From: Cognatishimia sp. WU-CL00825
GTDB taxonomy: Bacteria > Pseudomonadota > Alphaproteobacteria > Rhodobacterales > Rhodobacteraceae
Assembly: GCF_040364665.1 (NCBI RefSeq)
Contig: NZ_BAABWX010000001.1
Span: 1,426,001-1,490,000 of the forward strand
Direction: 5' to 3'
Length of the DNA stretch: 64,000 bases
The notes below the pieces were generated by a model. It was not told the origin of the DNA. It saw nothing but the letters and a program-made list of their open reading frames with translations, and did not search any database. Positions within the stretch are counted from its first letter, which is position 1. Each line of letters opens with the position of its first letter. A program made the translations under genes and the position numbers. Positions 1-6,603 of this stretch are shown in pieces.

Positions 1-375
1 GTGGTTGGCGTCCAAAGTCACGGCTTCATCCGTGATATTCATCACCTTTACCGGGATAACTTGGCCATCCGGGCCCTGCATTTGCAGCATCAGACCCACT
101 TCCAACGGGATTTCTGCTGGGATCTGTTCGCGTGGCACATCTTGGATCATTCCCTCGTGGGATGGGCCATATGCGTCGGCACAAGGGATGTTGACGGTTT
201 TCTTTTCTCCAACCGTCATACCGGTCACACCATCGTCAAAGCCCTTGATAACTTGGCCAGATCCCAAAGTGAACGCCAATGGATCACGCCCTTCAGAGCT
301 GTCAAAAACACTTCCGTCGCTCAATGTGCCAGTGTAGTGAATTTGAACGTTATCGCCAGACTTTGCAGCCGTCAT
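1..375 (-). CDS. FKBP-type peptidyl-prolyl cis-trans isomerase, SlyD-like (partial, C-terminus outside window)
   Basis: Reading leftward from an ATG at 373-375, 125 codons stay open to the window edge, so the 3' end is missing. The protein begins MTAAKSGDNVQIHYTGTLSD and contains GSVFDSSEGRDPLAFTLGSG followed by QVIKGFDDGVTGMTVGE. This is the FKBP fold start, the substrate-binding core, and a SlyD-type insert-in-flap segment rich in acidic residues. The family catalyses prolyl isomerisation and acts as a folding chaperone in the cytoplasm. No signal peptide is seen. It is divergent from the dehalogenase gene that starts at 511. The family assignment is firm; the SlyD-versus-other-FKBP subtype is inferred from the visible part only. 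Confidence 0.88.
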   Translation of the reverse strand, partial: MTAAKSGDNVQIHYTGTLSDGSVFDSSEGRDPLAFTLGSGQVIKGFDDGVTGMTVGEKKTVNIPCADAYGPSHEGMIQDVPREQIPAEIPLEVGLMLQMQGPDGQVIPVKVMNITDEAVTLDANH

Positions 376-510
376 GAATTTTCCAATCTTAGTTTTCGCC
401 CTGATCGTCAAAGCGGTCGCTTGGCAACTTAGAGTTTGACGTTAGGAATGGCAAACCGATCAATTGACTTTACCCGATGCCTGCGCATTCTGGTCGCGTG
501 GAGGACACCG

Positions 511-1197
511 ATGTCGATTACAACCTGCATTTTTGACGCCTATGGAACGCTGTTTGATGTTTCCGCCGCCGCCCGCCAAGCCGCTGCAGAGCCAGAGCAC
601 GCTGCCTTTGCAACCCATTGGGACAAGGTTTCAGCCGACTGGCGCAACAAGCAGCTTCAGTACACCTGGCTGCGGGCCATCACCCACAATCACACGGATT
701 TTTGGCAGGTGACACAAGAGGCTCTGGATTGGTCACTGCAAGCCTCTGGGCTTGAAAACGACACAGATTTGCGCCGCCGCCTGTTGCAGCTTTATTGGGA
801 GTTATCCGCATATCCGGAAGTGCCGGAAATGCTAAAAACTCTTAAATCTCAAGGACTTAATACCGGAATTCTGTCCAATGGATCACCCGATATGTTGGAT
901 GGTGCCGTGAAAAGCGCGGGCCTTTCTACTTGGTTGGATGACGTTCTAAGCGTTGAATCCGTGGGCGTGTTTAAGCCCGACAGCCGGGTTTATGATTTGG
1001 TCCTCAAGCGTTTCAACTGTACTGCGGACGAGGTGCTGTTTGTGTCTTCCAATGGCTGGGATGTTGCTGGCGCATCTGGGTTTGGTTTCCAAACTGTCTG
1101 GGTTAATCGTGCCGCCGAACCGGTGGACTGCCTGCCCCATGGCCCGGACCATCAACTGAAAAACTTGACTGAAATAACTAAAATTGCAGGTATTTAA
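511..1197 (+). CDS. Haloacid dehalogenase type II (HAD superfamily)
   Basis: A 228-residue HAD-family hydrolase, probably an (S)-2-haloacid dehalogenase that hydrolyses 2-haloalkanoates to 2-hydroxyacids in the cytosol. The nucleophile Asp lies in the N-terminal FDAYGTLFD motif. Later landmarks are ILSNGSPDML (motif II Ser), KPDSRVYDL (motif III Lys) and FVSSNGWDVAGA (the dehalogenase-type C-terminal motif). The ATG at 511 is chosen because GGAGG lies at 500-504; a reading frame upstream of it has no good ribosome site. Its TAA shares one base with the ATG of the next gene (TAATG at 1195-1199), so the two are probably translationally coupled. Substrate is inferred from family only. Confidence 0.85.
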   Translation: MSITTCIFDAYGTLFDVSAAARQAAAEPEHAAFATHWDKVSADWRNKQLQYTWLRAITHNHTDFWQVTQEALDWSLQASGLENDTDLRRRLLQLYWELSAYPEVPEMLKTLKSQGLNTGILSNGSPDMLDGAVKSAGLSTWLDDVLSVESVGVFKPDSRVYDLVLKRFNCTADEVLFVSSNGWDVAGASGFGFQTVWVNRAAEPVDCLPHGPDHQLKNLTEITKIAGI

Positions 1198-2045
1198 TGC
1201 CCCATTTTGAAACATCCGACGGCCTGACGCTTTATTATTCTGACGAAGGCCAGGGAATTCCCATTCTTTGCCTTGCCGGATTAACCAGAAACTCTAGTGA
1301 TTTCAGTTATATAAATGGAAAACTGGGCGAAGTCCGTTTGTTAAAAATGGATTATCGTGGCCGTGGAAAATCTGATTGGGCCAAAGATTTCACCACCTAT
1401 AACATCCCACGCGAAAGCCAAGATGCGCTGGAGCTTATGGATTTTCTGGGAATAAAGAAATTCGCAATTATCGGTACCTCCCGCGGCGGCCTCTGCGCCA
1501 TCACCATCGGGGCCATGGCCCCGGATCGCCTGCTTGGCGTGGCGTTTAATGACATCGGCCCTGATCTAAATCTGGAGGGCTTAAAAGTCATCATGAATTA
1601 CATCGGCCAAAACCCACCTTGGCAAACCATGGCGCAAGCCACAGAGGCAAGACACAGCGTCATGGCCGGTTTTGAAAACGTGCCGCAAAGTCGCTGGCGC
1701 GAAGAAGTCGAGAAGTTTTATCACCAAACAGAGAAAGGATTGGTGATCAACTATGACCCCAAATTGCGCGATAGCGTGCTGGCTGTACCTTTAGACTCTG
1801 CTCCAGATTTATGGCCTTTTTTCAAGGCACTATCGAACCTTCCTCTTGCGGTTTTACGCGGTGAAAATTCTGATTTGCTTGCGGCAGATACATTCCAAAA
1901 GATGCGCATTGCCTTGCCTCAAGCGATTATGGCCACCGTTAAAGATCGGGGTCACGTCCCGTTTTTGGACGAACCGGAATCCTTAGAAACCCTGCAAAAC
2001 TGGGTCACACAGCTTGAGCAGGCCCCTCAAAATCAAGGCGCTTGA
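1197..2045 (+). CDS. Alpha/beta hydrolase
   Basis: A 282-residue single-domain alpha/beta hydrolase. The nucleophile elbow GTSRGG places the catalytic Ser at about residue 95. The oxyanion region is CLAGLTRNSSDF and the C-terminal catalytic His lies in DRGHVPFLDEP. MDYRGRGKSD before the elbow is the usual DxRGxGxS motif. No signal peptide, so it is cytosolic. Overlap with the dehalogenase gene suggests one transcript, and a small-molecule ester, lactone or C-C hydrolase is the likely class. The exact substrate cannot be read from the sequence. Confidence 0.82.
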   Translation: MPHFETSDGLTLYYSDEGQGIPILCLAGLTRNSSDFSYINGKLGEVRLLKMDYRGRGKSDWAKDFTTYNIPRESQDALELMDFLGIKKFAIIGTSRGGLCAITIGAMAPDRLLGVAFNDIGPDLNLEGLKVIMNYIGQNPPWQTMAQATEARHSVMAGFENVPQSRWREEVEKFYHQTEKGLVINYDPKLRDSVLAVPLDSAPDLWPFFKALSNLPLAVLRGENSDLLAADTFQKMRIALPQAIMATVKDRGHVPFLDEPESLETLQNWVTQLEQAPQNQGA

Positions 2046-2087
2046 TCAGAAGGTTGGGTTTGAAATACTTGGAAATACGGGGGCTCT

Positions 2088-3290
2088 ATGACACGTTTCA
2101 CCATCGCATCATTTAATGTCAAAAACCTGATTGGCGCAGACAAAGAATACTACAAATTTCAGTCTTACACCCCAGAGGAATACGCTTGGAAAGTGGACTG
2201 GATGGCCGATCAATTGTTGGCGATGGATGCCGATGTGATCGGATTTCAAGAAGTTTTTGAAGAAAAAGCGTTGCGCGAGGTGTTGCGCGAAGCCGAAACC
2301 CGAGGCAACGAGCTAAACGCCGCAGTCATCCCCCCAAAAAATAAACGATATCATCGGAAAGCCATCTTCAAAAAGCTTGGGTTTTCAGGCTACAAAGACG
2401 CCGCTTTGGCCTTTGCTGCAAACACCAATGATACGGCAACACCCGGCCAACGGCGACCCGGAGTGGCGATCCTGAGCCGCTATGGGTTTTCTGGGGCACC
2501 CGAAATCATTCAAGACCTTGATGAACCAGTGAAAATTCCACTTAAGGAACTAGGTGGGGAAAGCGCCGGATACTTTGAAATCAAAAGGCTTTCGCGCCCC
2601 ATCCTAAAGGCGAAGGTGCCAATTGATGGCCAAGACATTACGGTTTTTACCTGCCATCTGAAATCAAAACTCGGAGAATTTATCACGCCTGCGGGTGCCG
2701 CGTTTGCTGTCGAAGCGGACCTGAACAAATATGACCCCATGGGCCGCGCAATGGGTGCCATGCGCGCTGCAATTCGGCGTATGGCCGAAGCTTGGGTGTT
2801 GCGCCGCGAGATTGTTGCAGAGTTGCGGGCCGGCAATCCCGTGATCGTGACTGGCGATTTTAATGACGGAGAACATGCGGTTAGCTCTGAAATCATTTCT
2901 GGGGAAGTACCCTTTAAGAACTATGCTTGGATGCTGCGCCATGATGCCCAATCCCCGCGCGACCGGTATAGCGCTGAACAGGATCTCGCCATTCGGAAAA
3001 ATATGCAGGAGATGCGCCTTACATCGGCGGAAAAGCTGTTTGTTCGTAAAAGTTTACGTGATGTCGTATATACAACGGCTTTTGGCGGTGTGTATGAAAG
3101 CATTGATCAAATTTATTTGTCTCATCATTTTCATCCAGACAATTCCAAAAAACTTGGAGAAATGGAATATTTCAGCGTTCTCAACGACCATTTGACAGAC
3201 GGCAGCCACCCCGAAGCACCTTACAACAAACTGGCCAGCGACCATGGACAGATCATGGCACATTTGCGTTTGGGGTTGGAGAATGACTGA
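2088..3290 (+). CDS. Endonuclease/exonuclease/phosphatase (EEP) family protein
   Basis: A 400-residue protein of the EEP superfamily (DNase I-like phosphoesterases). Visible catalytic landmarks in order are SFNVKNL near the N-terminus, GFQEVFE (metal-binding Glu), TCHLKSK (His), TGDFNDGE (Asp/Asn pair) and SDHGQIMAHL at the C-terminus (Asp-His). The set is complete, so it should be active on a phosphodiester or phosphomonoester. No signal peptide is visible, which argues against a secreted nuclease. The last 8 bases overlap the next gene. The natural substrate is unknown. Confidence 0.82.
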   Translation: MTRFTIASFNVKNLIGADKEYYKFQSYTPEEYAWKVDWMADQLLAMDADVIGFQEVFEEKALREVLREAETRGNELNAAVIPPKNKRYHRKAIFKKLGFSGYKDAALAFAANTNDTATPGQRRPGVAILSRYGFSGAPEIIQDLDEPVKIPLKELGGESAGYFEIKRLSRPILKAKVPIDGQDITVFTCHLKSKLGEFITPAGAAFAVEADLNKYDPMGRAMGAMRAAIRRMAEAWVLRREIVAELRAGNPVIVTGDFNDGEHAVSSEIISGEVPFKNYAWMLRHDAQSPRDRYSAEQDLAIRKNMQEMRLTSAEKLFVRKSLRDVVYTTAFGGVYESIDQIYLSHHFHPDNSKKLGEMEYFSVLNDHLTDGSHPEAPYNKLASDHGQIMAHLRLGLEND

Positions 3291-4068
3291 CGCAAAGAAT
3301 TTCGTGATGTTGAATGCGACGATGCGCGGGCCAGATGACGCGCCACCAATTGTTTTTCTACACACCATCGGTACTGATGCTGGCATTTGGTCTGATGTTT
3401 TAGATTTGTTGCCAACAGAATTGCGTTTGATATGCCTTGATCTTCGGGGACATGGCCAGACCGATTGCCCTCCCCCACCCTATGGCATGGGTGCTCTCAT
3501 CAAAGATGTCGAAGTAATGCTAGATCATCTAAATATCAAAGACTGCATTCTTGTTGGTCTGGGATTGGGCGGATTGATCGCGCAGGGATTGGCGATCAAA
3601 AGACTTGATCAAGTGCGCGCTTTGGTTCTGTCTGGAAGCGCTGTAAAAATTGGTTTTGCCCCACATTGGGAGGCCGACATAGCAGAAACGATGGACAACG
3701 GTACCATGCATATTTGTGAAAAAATGATGCGCGCGTGGTTCAGCCGCAAAGCACATGAAACAGACGCCCGCCTCGCGCACCAATCTCTGTTTCTTGCAAC
3801 CCCCACAAATGCCTTGCTAGGCGCAATGCACGCGATCAAGGGGGCCGACTTTTATACACCAACCAGCGGCCTGCGATTGCCAACACTAGGAATTTCCGGC
3901 AGCGAAGATGGTATGGTTCCGCCTGATCTTATGCGCGAAACTCTGGCGCTTATTCCGGCCTCGGAATTCAAAATTATCCGCAAGGCCGGACATCTAAGCT
4001 GTGTTGATCAACCCGAAATCTTTGCGCATCACATCACTGAATTTGCCCAACGCATTGGCCACGCTTGA
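3283..4068 (+). CDS. PcaD-like alpha/beta hydrolase (3-oxoadipate enol-lactonase homologue) lacking the nucleophile Ser
   Basis: A 261-residue homologue of 3-oxoadipate enol-lactonase, the beta-ketoadipate pathway enzyme. The resemblance is clear through FLHTIGTDAGIWSDV, CLDLRGHGQTDCP, the segment after the elbow (LIAQGLAIKRLDQVRALVLS) and KAGHLSCVDQP with the catalytic His. The acid residue also looks present in GSEDGMVPPDL. The nucleophile elbow, however, reads GLGLGG instead of the family GLSLGG: the codon at 3562-3564 is GGA (Gly, residue 94). Normal lactonase chemistry is therefore unlikely. The start at 3283 (preceded by TTGGAG) overlaps the upstream EEP gene by 8 bases. A degenerate pathway remnant or a pseudoenzyme are both possible. 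Confidence 0.8.
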   Translation: MTDAKNFVMLNATMRGPDDAPPIVFLHTIGTDAGIWSDVLDLLPTELRLICLDLRGHGQTDCPPPPYGMGALIKDVEVMLDHLNIKDCILVGLGLGGLIAQGLAIKRLDQVRALVLSGSAVKIGFAPHWEADIAETMDNGTMHICEKMMRAWFSRKAHETDARLAHQSLFLATPTNALLGAMHAIKGADFYTPTSGLRLPTLGISGSEDGMVPPDLMRETLALIPASEFKIIRKAGHLSCVDQPEIFAHHITEFAQRIGHA

Positions 4069-4131
4069 TATACGCTTTGCCTAGGCTACGACTTGCGTTA
4101 TCCGGATTGGGAAAAACTCTCTGAGGACACA

Positions 4132-4905
4132 ATGGCCGCATCAATTTTTGAAAGTCCACTCCTTTCCAAGCGCTATCCGACGGGCGAAACAGGACGTCTC
4201 TTTACCGACGCAGCAGAGGTTCGCGCCTTGCTTTTGGTCGCTGGGACGCTCGCCAAGGTACAAGGAAAATTGGGGCATATCCCTGAAGATTCAGCCTTTT
4301 TTATCCATCGGGCTGCGATGGAAGTGCAAATAGATCCAGCCGGATTGGCCGTAGACATCGCAAAATCTGGGGAAATCGTCACTGCGCTGCGTGATGCCTT
4401 TGCCAGGGCTTTGGAGGCACCTGAACATAGCGGTTATATCCTAAACGGGATGGCATCACAGAACGTGATAGATACGGCGATTGCACTTCGATTGCGTCAG
4501 TTTCTTAGCATCAGTGAAAAGGCGCTTACAAATCACATGTTGCCCGAGGCAGACGTCTTGCTTGCAGAGCTCATGGAAGTTCGCAAAAACGTGGTTTCCA
4601 TTGCTTTTGACGCCAAAGGCCCAGAGCAAAATGCGACCAGATCTGCATTGGCCAAAGCGCTGCGTTTGGGTACGGTCGAAATTGCAGATAGATCTGGCGT
4701 GCTAAGCTGCGCCAACTGGGCCGTACGAGTTTGCGGCTTGCTGGCCAAGCAAAAGGGTGCAGAATTCGCGCAACTTGCGCAACTGACAGCGCTTGCATCT
4801 GCGTTATATGACGCTTTGGAGACTGATCATGCGAAAATGGTTTCGCCTTGCCTCGCACAAATTTGCCTATGTGCTGCTGCTGCCTTAGAAATTTCAAAAC
4901 CATAG
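4132..4905 (+). CDS. PcaB-like protein (3-carboxy-cis,cis-muconate cycloisomerase homologue), shortened and lacking the superfamily signature
   Basis: A 257-residue protein whose first 130 or so residues match PcaB of roseobacters closely (FESPLLSKRY, TDAAEVRALLLV, LAKVQGKLGHIPE, FIHRAAMEVQIDPAGLA, APEHSGYI). PcaB is normally about 350-450 residues. Here the family HWGATSQD region is altered to NGMASQNV, an internal stretch is missing, and the GSSxMPxKxNP fumarase/aspartase signature loop is absent. The frame is open to TAG at 4903-4905, so this is a shortened, intact reading frame rather than a frameshift. The ATG at 4132 follows GAGGA. It lies 63 bases after the PcaD-like gene; pcaC, pcaH and pcaG are not beside it. 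Catalysis is doubtful. Confidence 0.72.
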   Translation: MAASIFESPLLSKRYPTGETGRLFTDAAEVRALLLVAGTLAKVQGKLGHIPEDSAFFIHRAAMEVQIDPAGLAVDIAKSGEIVTALRDAFARALEAPEHSGYILNGMASQNVIDTAIALRLRQFLSISEKALTNHMLPEADVLLAELMEVRKNVVSIAFDAKGPEQNATRSALAKALRLGTVEIADRSGVLSCANWAVRVCGLLAKQKGAEFAQLAQLTALASALYDALETDHAKMVSPCLAQICLCAAAALEISKP

Positions 4906-4980
4906 ACATTTCTGTTCCATTGTTACCGCAGTTCCTCAGCGATGACTGCATTGCTGAATTACCAGTTCGGGAAAAGCCAA

Positions 4981-6198
4981 ATGACCTCGCGCTTGCCAAT
5001 TGTATTTATTATTTTGACAGTCGTGATCGATGCGATGGGGATCGGCTTGATCATGCCGGTGATGCCTGACCTTATTGGCGAAGTCCAAGGCGGTGACATC
5101 GCAAATGCCGCGATCTGGGGGGGACTACTGACCACCGCTTTTGCTGCGATGCAATTTCTATTCAGCCCATTGATTGGCAATCTGTCAGACCGCTATGGGC
5201 GTCGACCAATCTTGTTGACTTCTTTGGTCATAATGACAGCAGATTACTTGGTCATGGCGACAGCTGGTACGATCTGGTTATTGCTAGCCGGGCGGATTGT
5301 TGGGGGCATAACTGCAGCGACGCATTCCACGGCTTCGGCCTTTATGGCAGATATCAGCGCCCCAGAAGAAAAGGCAAAAAACTTTGGCTTGATAGGCGCG
5401 GGATTTGGCATCGGATTTGTTTTGGGCCCCGTCATTGGCGGCCTTTTGGCCAGCTATGGAACACGCGCCCCATTTTATGCTGCCGCCGCATTGGCTGCGA
5501 TGAACGGTTTCTTGGGATGGTTGGTGTTAAAAGAAACGGTAACCGACCAAATACGGCGCCCTTTCACCTGGGCACGCGCTAATCCGCTTGGCGCATTTTC
5601 TGCAGTGACTAAAATGCCGGGCTTGACCGCGCTTTTGCTGGTTTTCTTTTTCTATCAGGTTTCAAGTTTCGTGTACCCGGTCACCTGGCCGTATTTCACC
5701 ACAGAGCGTTTTGGTTGGGGGCCTGGCATGATCGGCGTGTCACTTGCCGTTTTTGGCGTTTTCTTTGCGATTGTTCAGGGCGTTTTGGTGCAGCCATCCA
5801 TCAAGCATTTGGGCCACCGAGGAACGGTGATTGCAGGGCTTTCGATCGAAGTGATCATGTTGATATTTATGGGGTTTGTATCGTCTGGCATGTTTGCGCT
5901 TGGTTTTACGCCATTCGCTGCATTGGCCGCCATCGGCGTTCCTGCATTGCAAGGCATCATGTCGCGGCGCATCCCAGATGACGCACAGGGTGAATTGCAG
6001 GGCGTTTTGGCATCAGTAACCTCTGTGGCGATGATATTCTCACCCTTGCTGATGACGCAAACCTTTGCTTATTTTTCCGCTCCAAACGCGCCAATCTACT
6101 TGCCTGGTGCTGCTTTTTTGCTGTCTGCAATCTTGATGGTCGTCTCACTGATGATTTTTATTGGGCGCAAACGCAAGCCTGCAGCAAAGGTGTACTAA
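4981..6198 (+). CDS. TetA-like major facilitator superfamily drug/proton antiporter
   Basis: A 405-residue inner-membrane protein with about 12 hydrophobic segments. It begins MTSRLPIVFIILTVVIDAMG and continues GIGLIMPVMPDL, the typical opening of TetA-type DHA1 exporters. The loop 2-3 motif A is present (LSDRYGRRPILL), and motif C-like glycines occur in GAGFGIGFVLGPVIGG. It should exchange a small compound for protons. The ATG at 4981 is preferred over one at 4942 because it follows GGGAAAAG and matches the family start. True tetracycline transport cannot be claimed; many environmental relatives have unknown substrates. Confidence 0.82.
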   Translation: MTSRLPIVFIILTVVIDAMGIGLIMPVMPDLIGEVQGGDIANAAIWGGLLTTAFAAMQFLFSPLIGNLSDRYGRRPILLTSLVIMTADYLVMATAGTIWLLLAGRIVGGITAATHSTASAFMADISAPEEKAKNFGLIGAGFGIGFVLGPVIGGLLASYGTRAPFYAAAALAAMNGFLGWLVLKETVTDQIRRPFTWARANPLGAFSAVTKMPGLTALLLVFFFYQVSSFVYPVTWPYFTTERFGWGPGMIGVSLAVFGVFFAIVQGVLVQPSIKHLGHRGTVIAGLSIEVIMLIFMGFVSSGMFALGFTPFAALAAIGVPALQGIMSRRIPDDAQGELQGVLASVTSVAMIFSPLLMTQTFAYFSAPNAPIYLPGAAFLLSAILMVVSLMIFIGRKRKPAAKVY

Positions 6199-6273
6199 CG
6201 CCTGTCATGGATCTCGCACTTAGAGATTTGACGTGTTAATAAATACCAAAATAACAAGGCTCCGTCACAGATC

Positions 6274-6594
6274 ATGCAGAATGCAGCAATTTCCACAGAG
6301 GCTATGGCAAGCAACGCAGAGGCCGCCGCCGCTTATTTGAAAACCTTGGCGCATGGCGGTCGCTTGATGATACTTTGCCACCTAAGTTCAGGCGAAAAAT
6401 CGGTTAGTGAGCTCGAAGCACTCTTGGATGTGCGACAAGCCGCGGTCAGTCAGATGCTCGCGCGATTGCGTGAAGACGGACTTGTGGCGACGCGGCGCGA
6501 TGGCAAGGCAGTCTTTTATACGCTTGCGGACCCAAATACAGCCCAAGTCATTGGTTTACTTTATCAATTGTTTTGTGCGCCTGCCCAGGACTAA
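6274..6594 (+). CDS. ArsR/SmtB-family repressor with a BigR/SqrR-type cysteine pair
   Basis: A 106-residue winged-helix repressor. The recognition region is DVRQAAVSQMLARLREDGLV, followed by the wing TRRDGKAVFYTL. The only two cysteines are C35 (MILCHL) and C101 (QLFCAP), 66 residues apart. From established knowledge, SqrR of Rhodobacter capsulatus (C41/C107) and BigR of Xylella (C42/C108) sense persulfides through two cysteines with the same 66-residue spacing. It carries no obvious alpha-3 metal-site cysteines, so a thiol or persulfide sensor is likelier than an arsenic sensor. The helicase gene begins 9 bases after its stop, so the two are probably co-transcribed. Its operator was not identified. 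Confidence 0.85.
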   Translation: MQNAAISTEAMASNAEAAAAYLKTLAHGGRLMILCHLSSGEKSVSELEALLDVRQAAVSQMLARLREDGLVATRRDGKAVFYTLADPNTAQVIGLLYQLFCAPAQD

Positions 6595-6603
6595 CAACAG
6601 CTT

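Noticed and set aside
6199..6273. SqrR-type operator before the ArsR gene
   Set aside because: An ATTC-N8-GAAT type inverted repeat was looked for and not found; only a weak 5-bp repeat is present.
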